The notes below the pieces were generated by a model. That model was not told the DNA's origin, ran no database searches, and saw nothing but the letters and a program-made list of their open reading frames with translations. Shown here in pieces: positions 27,225 to 39,600 of a DNA stretch of 64,000 nucleotides. Location: NCBI GenBank assembly GCA_905250115.1, contig CAJNOI010000010.1, forward strand, positions 263,403 through 327,402, written 5' to 3'. Each line of letters starts with the position of its first letter. The stretch's first letter is position 1. The position numbers and the translations under genes were made by a program. The DNA is from Adineta steineri (lineage: Eukaryota; Rotifera; Eurotatoria; Adinetida; Adinetidae).

Positions 27225-28805
27225 TCAATTAGTAGTTGTGGGTAAAAGAACATGATGCATATAATAAGCACCGTAGGTTTGTCTCACATTTGGACTACGC
27301 CTTGTTGCATATAAATTAGTATTAGGATCAGTTGATGTTGTTGTATTTCTTCCATGAGATTGACCATCGAGCATAACAACAGGTGAAGCAACTGTACGTC
27401 TCATACTTAAAACATTTGCTGAACGTGAACGAGGATAAACATTTGGAGCCGTTTTTGATGCTGCTGTTTGTGATGCTATAGGATTTGTTGTTGTTGGATC
27501 TGTTGTTGAATGACCAAAAGAATATTTAATTGCTGATGAAGCTAATGTAGATGATGGAAATGCTCGATTTGGAGGTAGCATAAAACGAGAATGTGCAGCA
27601 GCTGCTGCAGCTGCTGATGAGGCAAAACGTGGTTGTGCAGTAGGTGGTTTTATTGTATTTGTTATTGAATTTGTAGCATTGATAATGTTGGTTGCTGTTG
27701 TAGCAGGTGTTGTTGGTGGATTATTTATGATGTTTATAGGTGTTGTTGTAGTTGCTGGTGGTACTGATGGTTGTGCAGATTGAAAAGCAACTGTTGATGG
27801 ACGTAAAATTGTTCTTGTTGATGGAGTTGCAGCATTCGCTGAATATGTTGATGATGCTGCACGAAATGGTGTAATTGAAATTGTATCACTAGTACGTAAT
27901 GATGATTGTGTCATTGTTCCTGGCGTTATAGCTGAACGAATACGTGATCCACGAGAATTTGCAAATGTTAGTGAATCATTGGAATTATAATTTGATTGGC
28001 CATTGTTCGAAGATAATATTGATGAATAATTTGGTGTCGAATTAGTTAATATTCCGTTTGTAAATTGTAAACTACGATAATATTCTGTTTCAGGTATGAA
28101 TGGTGTACGAAAAGAATATCTTTTCTCTTCAACATTTTCAGGAGCAATTGATGAAGAAGATGCTGATGTTGCTGTTGGTGTTGATGTTGATGTTGACTGA
28201 GGATAAGTCAAATATGGATTACTATATGTTGATTGATTATTATTTTTAACTGTTGTATCTTTATTTATTTTTTCATCAGGCGTCTGAACAACAATTACAG
28301 ATGCATTTGAAGAAACATTATTTTCATTTGTTATAGTTGTTTCTTCTGTAGTTGGTATCGATTTTGTTGTTCTAGTTCTTGAAGCCCAATCAGTCAAACG
28401 ATTTGCTGTCGTAAGGGTTGATGATGTTGAATATAGAGCACTACTTAAACGATTAGCCTGTAATTTTTGAGCAGAAACATTATTTGGAGTGGGTGGTATA
28501 ATTGTTTGTGGTGAATACAATGATAATGACGACGTAGCAGATGTAGGTAATGTTGCATCTGTATATGTCCATGAACGATATGCATCACCATTAGAGCCAC
28601 GCATGATATCATGAGACGGAACTTCATATATAGTAGGAACATCATTAAATGAAACACTTTTACGCTGAGATGGATCACGTGGTCGTTTAGCTGATATAGG
28701 ACGATACGGTCCTGTACGTGCAGGTAAAGAATTATTAGGTAAATCTTTGGAAGTATTTGATAATAATTCGTCTGGTGAATTTGTAGTATATTGTTCTTTG
28801 GGCAT
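27225..28805 (-). CDS. intrinsically disordered Ser/Thr-rich protein with PP1-docking-like motif
   Basis: A single uninterrupted frame of 526 aa starting at MPKEQYTTN. It is almost wholly low-complexity: Ser/Thr/Asn-rich, with poly-Ala (eight Ala near residue 400) and Thr-Pro runs. The only conserved-looking island is near residue 45, RKSVSFNDVPTIYEVP, preceded by RPISAKRPRDPSQ. K-S-V-S-F fits the RVxF class of protein phosphatase 1 docking sites. Many Arg-Ser and Ser-Pro sites suggest phosphorylation. No globular domain is recognisable. The long frame in a genome rich in stop codons argues that it is a real gene. Confidence 0.75.
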   Translation of the reverse strand: MPKEQYTTNSPDELLSNTSKDLPNNSLPARTGPYRPISAKRPRDPSQRKSVSFNDVPTIYEVPSHDIMRGSNGDAYRSWTYTDATLPTSATSSLSLYSPQTIIPPTPNNVSAQKLQANRLSSALYSTSSTLTTANRLTDWASRTRTTKSIPTTEETTITNENNVSSNASVIVVQTPDEKINKDTTVKNNNQSTYSNPYLTYPQSTSTSTPTATSASSSSIAPENVEEKRYSFRTPFIPETEYYRSLQFTNGILTNSTPNYSSILSSNNGQSNYNSNDSLTFANSRGSRIRSAITPGTMTQSSLRTSDTISITPFRAASSTYSANAATPSTRTILRPSTVAFQSAQPSVPPATTTTPINIINNPPTTPATTATNIINATNSITNTIKPPTAQPRFASSAAAAAAAHSRFMLPPNRAFPSSTLASSAIKYSFGHSTTDPTTTNPIASQTAASKTAPNVYPRSRSANVLSMRRTVASPVVMLDGQSHGRNTTTSTDPNTNLYATRRSPNVRQTYGAYYMHHVLLPTTTN

Positions 28806-31425
28806 GTTGACATTACATTCTCTAGTTTAACGAAAATTTATAACTTTGACATAGATAAATTTTAAATTAGATATATATATATGTATATGTACTTAGGAAA
28901 ACAAATTGAATAACGACGTTAAGATTTTTCCTCTCTTTATTTCTTGCTATTATAGCAAAAATGGGATCATCTTTTCGTTTATAATTGGTCTATTCTTTTG
29001 TTGTATATGTTTGTCTAAACGAAAACATGAAACGACAATGTTCGAGTCTTAAAAAATGAAATGAGAATGCGAAAAAAGTAAGCAGTAAAAGAATTATAAT
29101 AACAAATCGATTCCACTTTTTCTTCTCCTTTTCTTCTCTCATTTTCTTTGATTGCTGCAAGGTATAAAATGGCAAACAAAACATTTTTGTATATGCATTT
29201 AAATTATTATCTTCATTTTTTTTTTTGAAATTTTTCTCTACAGAACTGTATTTTTTTCTATACATCTATCTACTCTCTTATAATAAAGTGTATAGATGGC
29301 AAGTAAATTATATATCATAATAGATTAAAGAGAAATGTCTGGACAATAGATGTTTACTTTTCAGTGTGCAATAACATCAAGCAAATTAGACTTTTTTGAC
29401 TTTTTCTTTTATTCTTTTACCTAGCTCATTCTCTTTTTTTTAAATTCAAACGAACGATGCGAGTTGTAAACGTCACTTAAACACAATGAGGAGAAGATGA
29501 TGATGGTGATGAATAATAAAAGAGAAATGTGTGAATTAACATTCGTCGTTACTATATTTCTATTATTCTTTAAAAGAAAGAAATTTGAATAAAATATAGG
29601 CATAAATCAAGAAAAAAAAGAACAAATGACAATGGCAACGATTGCATACAACATAAGTGTGAAAACATTGATAGAATATTAGAAAGTAAAAGAGAGTAAG
29701 CAGTAACATGCATCACAATCTGTAAAAGAAAACTTCAATTCAAGATCATCTTTTAATATAATCCAAGACAGTTACAATAATAAAAAAGTATAATTCTTCT
29801 CACTAAAAACGATAATATACCGTACTTATAAATAGTTTTTCTTTTTACAAGGTTAAAATGATTTATATGTCTATATTCAACTAAAAGCAAAAAATCATCA
29901 ATCATATAATTTTCTTTTACAATAAAAATATTAAATCTGACATTTTCTTTTCTTATTAAATACTTTAATTATGTAAGTATTTTTTTCCATTTATATTTAT
30001 TATTGAATTTTAAAACAATCGATTGTTACCATGACAATAATAACCTTCTAACAATTAATATCTGTAATAACACCTAGATATTATTGAAATATATTTGAAT
30101 AATTGAAACCTTCTTGTACTGAACAAATATGATGTATATATATTTTATTAGATTTATTTCATATTCGTATTTATTATCATAAGCAATAGAAATAATAAAC
30201 TATGGAAGAAACCTGTTATCGTTATATACCATAGAATGTTTTATAAACATCAAGTTTAATTTCGCCTTTTATTTTTATTGCTTAAAGAAGCTTAATACAC
30301 TGTCAAGGTTTCAAAAATTATTCTATCACATCAATAACAGAATGTAACATAAAATTCATTTTATTTTTTCGTTGACGAACAGAAGTATTAATTAGTTTGC
30401 ACTTACAGCATGTTTATACATACTAATATTAATGTAGTTTTATATTTAACGGTAGACATATGACATTGATAAAAATCAATTTCTCTTGAGGAAAATATGG
30501 CCTTGCTTACCTGTATATAACAACTACCCTTTTGATAAATTTTCAATGATGATAAAAAAAAAGAAATTGATGAACTACTACCATCTATGTTCTCTAAGCG
30601 CGAGTGGTGAATAAATAATCATGATTCATTTAAATTTTCTTTCGTTCTTTAGATAGACAAACAGCAAATGGGTAGAGAAAAAAAATGTGATATGTGAGCA
30701 AGTGGATGAATGAGTGAGGTTGTCATGTTTATACTCGACTCATTCAGTTTTTTTTGTCTGTTCCTTTCCATATTGTTTTGTCTTTCCTGAATTCTTCTGC
30801 GTCATTATCATTTGTTTCTTTATCTCGAAATAATCCTCCAGGTACGTCAATAGATATCACGAAATAAATAAAAACAAATCTTATTTCTTTTTTTATGATT
30901 TACTAAATAACATTTGTAACATTAGTTGAATCATCATTGATATATACAAAAACATTTTCTAAAATATCATGAGTTATTGTTTCTACATTTTTCTTTGTCG
31001 AAGAAAGAATATATTTATGTAATCAGTTCAAAGGTTTCTTTCGTTTAATATATGTACTCATTTTTATCTCTTCGCCTTATTCTTTTTTTCATTACTGTTA
31101 TCAATATGTATTTGAATCCTAAGGGAAATTCAATCGTGCACTAGTTTAATGATGTAAATTTATTCTATGATTCGAAACTATGCATGATTGATTTTTCTTT
31201 CTCATAAAATCAATAATAAAGTTATAGAGAATAGATAGATTCTAATTATTATCGACCATTTTTGTTTTAAAAAAAAATTTTTTTGTTTCTTTTTATATCT
31301 GAGGTACAGTTGTATAAATAACCTTCTATACATCATAAGGGATATAATTTCTTTTTTCTTTCGTCTGCTCTGCTCATTGAAGCATAAACGAGGCGTTAAT
31401 ATTCACACTTAATGACTTTTTAAAG
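28806..31425. promoter_or_regulatory. 2.6-kb divergent intergenic region
   Basis: Lies between the start codons of the disordered protein gene (-) and the Rabin8 gene (+), so it should hold both promoters and 5' UTRs. AT-rich. No coding exon, repeat with defined ends or RNA gene was found. Confidence 0.4.
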
Positions 31426-33091
31426 ATGATGATGATGGAACAAACGTCATCAAATACAACAATCGATTCAATCCTTGATCATCGTAGTGATGTCAGTGAT
31501 GCCAATAGTGTTGATTCGTATGTATTTATTTTAAATTAAAAAAAACATAACAATAAAAAATTAATTTGTTTTAAATAATATTTATAGAGCATTTAGTATT
31601 GATAATAGCGTCGTTACAACGCCAGAATTACTTGAACATTCATCGTCAGCTGCAACATTACTTAATGAATTACAAAAAGTGAAAGAAGATTTGAAAACTA
31701 AAGATGTAGAAATTCAACGTGCTTATGAAATGCGTGAAAATACTGATCGAGAAATTGAAGATCTTACTGCATCCTTGTTTGAAGTAAGTTACCTTTTTTT
31801 TTTCTTCTAAACAAATTTCAATATATTTTATAGTCTGCACATTCAATGGTTGAACAAGCTAAACATGCTCAAGCCAATGCTGAACAAAAACTTAAAACTG
31901 CAAATCAAACAGTAAAATTTTAATTCTGATTAATTTTTCTCTTTTTCAATATAGTTTCTTTAGATCGATGCATTAGTTCTTGAAAATACTCAATTAAAAA
32001 AAAGTGTTAGCGAATTAAAAGAAATAATTAATAATTGTCGTTCATCATTAATTACTAATCGTTCATTACCAGTAACATCTATAGTATCATCAACTGAACA
32101 ACAACAATTACCACAATCAAGTATTCGACAAATAGTACGAGAAAAACTTCATAAACGTTCATCATCAGATTTACAACAATCACTATCATCAATTGATATA
32201 ACATCTCAAACTAATAGTACAGTTGTAAGTTATAGATAAGTTTTTATATATTTATTTATATATCTATGAATTTTGTTTTTAATCATAATGATAAATAGGA
32301 TGATTGGCCTATGGTAAGGAGGCTTTAATTAAGCGCAAACTAATAACTCTTATCTATATTTATTTATTTATTTGAATAGATTTGTATATAATAATGTATA
32401 TTTAGGTTGATAATGTTTTATTACGAGAATTTGCACGTTGGGAAGAAAAAGCATCAATAGGAAGAGATTTATCTGCATTTATGTATCGAGTTTATAGTGA
32501 AGATATATTGCCATGTTTAACATTTCCTAATGCTGATGTAAGAAGAATAACACTTATAATATTAATTAATTATCTGATTTGTTTTTGTTTAGCTTTCATC
32601 AAGAGTTCTTACAGCTATTGAACAAAATGATGTAACAATGGAAGCATGTCATATGAGAACAATTGATGAAAATTTAAAGTAGAATTTGATTATTTATTTC
32701 TTGAATGAAAATATATATTTTTATTTATGAAATTATTGATAGAGTTTGTTCATTGACGGGTGATCTATGTCAATGTGATTATCGTGTTCGATTAAGTGAA
32801 AACGGTGAATGGTATCCAATATCACGTTTATCTCGAAATCGAGTAAGTAAAATGAATCTTTTCTCCTCTTGTAATATAATCCTTGTTTTTTCATTTAAAA
32901 TAGATTGCAGCTGTTTGTGATTTTTTTACTTATATTCGTCATGTGCAATCGGGACTCGTTAAAAGTGATAGTAAGAAAAAAAATAAACCAATTAAATTGA
33001 TTTAATTGTTACTTTTTTCTTAGCACGAAGTCGTTATAATAAAATAATCGAACTTCGAAAACAAATGGCTTTTGCACGTCTTGGACTATAA
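31426..33091 (+). CDS. RAB3IP: Rab guanine-nucleotide exchange factor, Rabin8/GRAB (Sec2) family
   Basis: Ten exons (31426-31517, 31588-31783, 31834-31911, 31964-32224, 32299-32313, 32406-32537, 32593-32678, 32743-32842, 32904-32970, 33024-33091) give 364 aa in frame. The N-terminal half is the Sec2 coiled coil (LNELQKVKEDLKTKDVEIQR, then LTASLFESAHSMVEQAKHAQ), the part that catalyses GDP release on Rab8/Sec4-type GTPases. A Ser/Gln-rich linker follows. The C-terminal domain contains REFARWEEKASIG, CQCDYRVRLSENGEWYPISR and AAVCDFFTYIRHVQSG and ends LRKQMAFARLGL, matching vertebrate Rabin8/GRAB. It is known to act in exocytosis and ciliary membrane delivery. Four ATGs run in tandem at the start. 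Exon 5 is only 15 nt (DDWPM). Confidence 0.92.
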
Positions 33092-33649
33092 ATATAATCT
33101 TTAATTTTCCCTCCTTTTTGCCAAAGTTTGACCATGTGCATTTACCCATTTTTTAATGGTATTATTTTGTTCACATTCCGTTTATGTTATAGTCTCTATT
33201 TTCTTAAACGATCACTTGTTTTTGTTTCGTTTATATATATATATATGTCGGAAAGAAGAAGAAAAACAATGTTTTGTTCGTTTTCTTTTTTGTCTTCCAA
33301 TATTTTGTTTGTATATTGTGTTTTTGTTTCTTTGTTTATTTTTTCTTCTGTATGTATGTTTGAAATCAGAGCAAAATAAATTACAACAGAATGAAAAATT
33401 TATTTGAATAAATTATCAATAGAAAATCAGAGAAATTTACAAATCAAATAAATATATATTTAATAAGTTATACGAATTATAGTGAAAGACTATTTATGAA
33501 AAAAAAATAAAGAATTAAATGCATGATATAAAAAAATTAAGTTAATTTAAGAAATGAACAAAAGAACGGAAATGAATATTATTTCTCTAATTCAATAAAA
33601 AAAATCATTACACGACCAAGAAACATTGACTAGTACACGTGTCTCCTAA
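33092..33649. other. convergent 3' intergenic region
   Basis: T-rich 3' flank of Rabin8 followed by the 3' flank of VPS8. Apparent frames are low-complexity Phe/Cys-rich translations of T-rich DNA. No gene is seen. Confidence 0.5.
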
Positions 33650-36600
33650 TCATTCTGTGGACGAAAGATACTCTCGCCATTTGTCTGATAGTTGTAATGG
33701 AATTGATGATGATGATAATGGTTCTTTGATAGATGTTTCCATTATCTCGTCATTATCGTCGACATTTAAATGATGAGTATTTAAACGTTTTCTTTCAAGT
33801 ATAGCTGTAATAACTTGTTGTTGGATATTATTTAAAGCTATTTGTTTATCATTTTGATCACTATGCATTGCAATTAATCGTCTTGGATCTGGTCGTACAG
33901 TTGTTACTGATGTAGTTGTTGTTGCTGTTGTTGTCGTTGTTGATGATGCTTGACTTGTTGTACATTGTGGACAAAAATTATTATTTGTTTGTGCGGTTTG
34001 AATTTCTGTTAAACAATGTAAATGAAAAATATGTCGACAAGCAAATATAACAAGTTTATTTTTTTGCTGTGGTTTTTTATCAACATCTTGTTGTTGATGA
34101 AGTAATTTTTGGCAATATGTACATTGATTGAAACGTATGGGTACACTACGATTCATAATTGTACACATTTGTTGTATATCATCATTTAAATCACGTTGTA
34201 ATAAACGTCGGGTTGTTTCAAGTAAACGTAATTCAAATGAACAATTTTCTAACATTGATTGAATTAATTGTCGAATTTCAAATGTACTACGTGTATTTGT
34301 ATTGGATCTGCTTCTTATACCTTTTGTTATATCCACAGCATCTGTACCCATTATAAGTTCGAGAATTGATGGCAGTGTAACATAACCAATCATACTTTTT
34401 AATATTTCACCATATATACGATGTAATGCACCTGATTGTTCCTTATCAAAAGATTTCGATGATATTTCTAAGATTCTTTGCAAAAATTTTAACCATAAAT
34501 CTTCACGTTCTTTTTTATTTTTTAATTTAGCTGTTGTACGTTGAAGAAAATGAACACAATCTAATGCCATTTGATATAATTGTTCCGTTGTTTGCCATTC
34601 ATACATTGAATTTAATAAAAGATCAAATGTTTCAGTATATTTACCAAGACGTTCAAGAAGATATGCAATTGATGGTATTAATAATGGCGATTGATATTTT
34701 TGTATTATATCAAGAACATCTTGTTCACGATAATTTTCGGATTTATTTTTAAGAAATGATAATAATTGAGATGGATCATTCTGGGCAAGTAATTCAATAT
34801 AATGTAAATAATGGGACGGATCTATCTGAATGTTTGGTGAAGATGAATTTTTTAAATCATCACAATATTCAAAACAACCCTAGAAAAGAATATTGTTAAA
34901 CTATTAAAATAAATAAGAATGAATTTAAGACCTTCATGATAAACTAAAACTTTTCCGGCTACTATTAATTTTTTAACCTTATCGGAAAGTGATTCATAGA
35001 ATTTAAATTTACCGAAATACTTCCGATCTATTCTTATTATTGCCCCAGGGGCACACCGGGATACTAAAAGTAGGGGGGGGGGGGGTTGCGTGCCTTCTCC
35101 TCCTCCTTCCGCTCGATACGCCCTCGTGTTATCCACTGAAAAATTTACCTTTAATATTTTGTATTGTGCAGTTTCATTTTTTCCAATTAATTTTAAAACT
35201 TTTCCTAAATCCATTTGAAAAAAAATGCAAAACAATTTAAATGCTTTCAATGAATCAGTTTCAATTATAGTAATAAAATGATCCATCATTTTATTTTGAA
35301 TTTTTGTTCGTTCCCGTTCATCAAGTGCTGGCCATAATGTTCTTATATAACGGAATACATCTGATTTTCGTCGTGGATCATTCAAATAACATTCAAGAAT
35401 GAGATCATAATCATTGCTTTCCGAATAAATTATTTCACAAACACGCCAAAATTGTGCTTGTCGAGCAAGACTTAATAAACGTTTAAGATCAAATGCTTGT
35501 AAACCAGCTGCTTGTATAACATCAAGTAATGCTTGTTCACGTTCATCTTTACTATCAGCAGTATTATTTGAAGATGTTAATACAGATTTACAAAGATATT
35601 CAAGAACCTAAAGAATATAATAATGCGCGTATTAGATATTATTTTGTTTAGTTTTTATTCGTTTCTTCTAATTAGAAGAAATGCGATTATTATTATTTCA
35701 AAGTTAAATATACATATATATATATATATTTTATGGGTTGTTGTACAAAAGGAAAGAATAATAAAAATGATCTAACAAAAAAAATTAAGGCGAATAAAGT
35801 TGAAAAAAAGAAAAATTTGAAAAACAATGTAAGTTATAGAATAATTTCATTTCTATTGATTAAATTTTTATTTTTATAGAAAGAAAAGAAGATTAATGAT
35901 GATGAAAATCATCAGATTTCGCAAACGATAATAAGTGATCAAAATCAATTATTAAAAACTGAAAATCCTATTCAACAAGAATCAATTCAAATCATATCTC
36001 CTGTAGAAAATCAAATAGAATCACTATTTATCGATGATGAAATTTCTTCTACAGATAATATTTCTTCAGTAAAAACTTTCGATGATTTACAAATCTTAGT
36101 CGAACAAAATGCAAAACCTATATCGATTGTTCTTTTTTATGGTTGTTATTGTCCTTATTCAAAACGAACAATACCTGGTCTTCGTCAATGGGCACGAATG
36201 AATAAAAATCGTATTTATTTATATGAGGTCGACGTTAAACAAGCATCGAAATTAACTGAATATTATCATATTCAAACAGTTCCGACTATAATGGCATTTG
36301 AAAATAACAATCTTTTAGTTCCTATTTGGCAACGAACAGCAAATAATATTTTATCGTCAATAGATAAATATGAAACAAATGAAAATGAAAGAGAGAATAA
36401 TCATATTGAAGAAATTGTTCAAAAAAAGTTCGATGATTCAAATAATATGTTTATTATTCTTGATTCATCAGTGAATGGAAAAACTCCCTTGTTAAAAATG
36501 AATGGAACTCCAAATAATAATAAACAAGAACAATATTTAATTATTCTGGATAATAATCAAACAGTTTTGAATAAATCAAATTTAATTTTAGATGAAAAAA

Positions 36601-39600
36601 GTCAAAATGATCTTTTAAAACCAGTTGATTCATGTTTGTTTTAATTTGACAAAAAAAGAAACGAAAATTCTTATTTTCTTTTTTTCTCAATTAGCTTATT
36701 CTACACAGTCAATAACATCATCTCAACAAAGTTCATATATTTGGAATAAATCTAGTTCAATTATAGAAAATAATACTCAACAATCACAATTAACGAAGGA
36801 ATATAATGGACGAATGATTTCACAATCAACATTAAATACAATTTCTAATGAAAATCAATCAACAAGTAAATATGTTCGATGAGCCTTTTATTCGTGAGGA
36901 ATTGAATATAGTCATTTAAAGAGTAAAAAGATCTCGTAGGTGTTTTATCTAGCGGATGGGCGGCACCCACCTGAATAAAGTTTGTATAGGAGATAATAGC
37001 TGTGTCTAATATCGTTATCCTACATCACTTTCATACTTGGTGCATGTTTTATACTCTTTATCAATACTTTCTTAATAGAAAAAGATACATGGAATGAACA
37101 TTTTCATGATAATATTAATACAAATCTATTTTCTTCTAATGAACCTCATCAACATATTCATTTATCAAATGCAAATGAAATCTATTACGAGAAACAATAT
37201 GATAATACAGATGAATTTTATCCATCATCATCATTATCATTCGATCGTTTTAGTACTTTGACATACGAACATATCAATGATACAACTAATCATCGAAAAA
37301 ATCAACAAGAAGAAATATGTATATTATATTTAGGTCCTAATCGATGTCGAGGTTTTGAAGATAATTTACCTATTGAAAATACATCATCAAAAGTCTCATT
37401 AATAACTCTTAAATCACACTTATTATCAGAATAAAAAACTAAATCTTACTTGTTCAAATAACATTCCTTGAACAAATACATGTTGTTGACCAACTTTCGC
37501 TAATTGTCTTGATAAAAAATTAAATAAAATACTTATTTGATGAGATGAAAATTGTACATCATCAACCATAACACGAAGTAATATATCACAAAACGCTCGA
37601 CGTTTTACTGTATCAACATCATGTAAAAATTCTTCATTATCAAATGCCATAGTTAATAAATTAAAGAAATCTCGCGTATTGAAATGAAGAAATGCTCGTA
37701 AATTTGTATATAATAAACCACCTGTACGACGTGGATGTAAATAGGAAAGAAAATCAATAATTTGATTACGTCCAAAATTAGCTAAATCCGATGAAAGACG
37801 TCCGCCATATGGATATATATCACCAACTAATGTTGTCTGAATAAAAACAAGAGCTTGATTACCGATTAAAGTCATTTTTTGACTGAAATGAGTACCTAAA
37901 AAAACAAGTTTTTTCAAATAAGTGAATTTCATTAGATTTACCATTATGTTGATTATAATCATCTTCAAGTTTTTCAATAATTTCTTTTAAAATCGTTGTA
38001 AAATCTTTAAATGCTTCACTATATATATGTAATAATGTCATATAAAGTTCATGTTTTCTTGTTAATTGTATAACTTGATCTAAATCAAGACATGATACAT
38101 CAAGACGATTTAAACAATTTTCTAATTGATTTAAATGATTATTTTCAATATAATAATTAATAAAATCTTTTAAAACAATTGGTGATATTGTATCAAAACG
38201 ATTTGTTAATATATATGGTTCTAAACATTGTAAATAAATTCCATGTGCTATTGAATCTTTTGAAAAAAGATCATAAATAAGACCAAATAATAAATCTAAA
38301 CGATCAATTAATAAACAATAATCAATTGAACGTGGTAAAACATTTCGATAATGTTGTTTAAGTAATTCAATTTTACCAGATTGTGGACATTCATAATTAA
38401 GTGAATATTTTAAATAAGAATGAAGTAATGATACCATTCGATCAGATATACATTGACGACGTTTTATTGGATCAATTGGTAAACCTATTTTTGTATAAAA
38501 TAAAAGATTTATATATAATTATATTGAAATATAAAACATACCAGTTAATCCTTTTGCTTTTCCAACTAACATTGAATAGGCAAGTTCTAAAGCTTGTTCA
38601 TATTGATTTCTACCATTTTCAATATAATAATCAATACGTTCAGACCAATCACGTAAATGAATTTCGTATAATGTATGAACACCAAGTAAAAAAATACAAC
38701 CTTGATTTGATATTAATGTTTGATAACAAGCATTTTGACCAGCTAATGCTAATGCAGATGAAACATTACCACCAGTTGCTACTGATTTAAAAAATATTGT
38801 ATTATAAATAAGTTCACAATAAGATAAAGATAAACATTCTAATTGTTCTTCAGAACGTTGATCACTATTAGAAAATAAAAAAGATACACTTTGTTTCAAA
38901 AGAATTTATATTAAAACAATAGATCTATGTTTACTAATACTACAGAATCCTATTTTATAAATAGGATGGAATTAAAAAATGAAAACTATGATAGATTATT
39001 AATTCCAGGGTTGGGCAAGTACGGACTTTCTCGAGTACGAATACTTCGGGTATCTTGCTCAGCTCTGAATAATTAATTCTAATCGAAATTTTATAGAGTA
39101 ATCTCTTACATAACATGTGCACGTTCTGACATATCGAATAATATAAAAGTTCTTGCATTTAACCAACAGAATGATTTAATATTATATTCAACTGTAATCT
39201 GTTTCAATTGAGTTATATGTATTTCATCATCGCGTACATGTTGTATCTATGAAGAAAACATAAAATATTGTATTTTTCTGTCTATAATGAAAAATAAAAT
39301 TACTTGAAAAAATGTACATTGTCTATCTCTAGCCGCTGCAAGAACTGGATTAATACAATTAATTTCATCACTAATTTTAACAATAATAAATTGCCATTTA
39401 AGTATTGGTAATGTTGTACTACTGCCAACTAAACGTTGTACATGTAAAATTTTGACATTATTTTGTGATTTTAATGCTAATAAGAAAACTTTTGTAAATG
39501 TAGCTAATGCAACTATATACATAGATTTTAATGGATGTTGTTCTAATTTTTCATTTGTATTTGTTGTTAATAAATCTTGTTGATGATAGAATAACAGTGG

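Noticed and set aside
28445-28813. 122-aa frame overlapping the disordered protein
   Set aside because: Shadow frame of the 526-aa gene, rich in Tyr/His/Leu as expected from a shifted Ser/Thr-rich sequence.
35149-35385. VPS8 frameshift or disruption by the GC-rich insert
   Set aside because: A clean AAAG/GTAAAT donor at 35149 and an acceptor at 34880 remove the insert and restore the frame, so VPS8 is intact.
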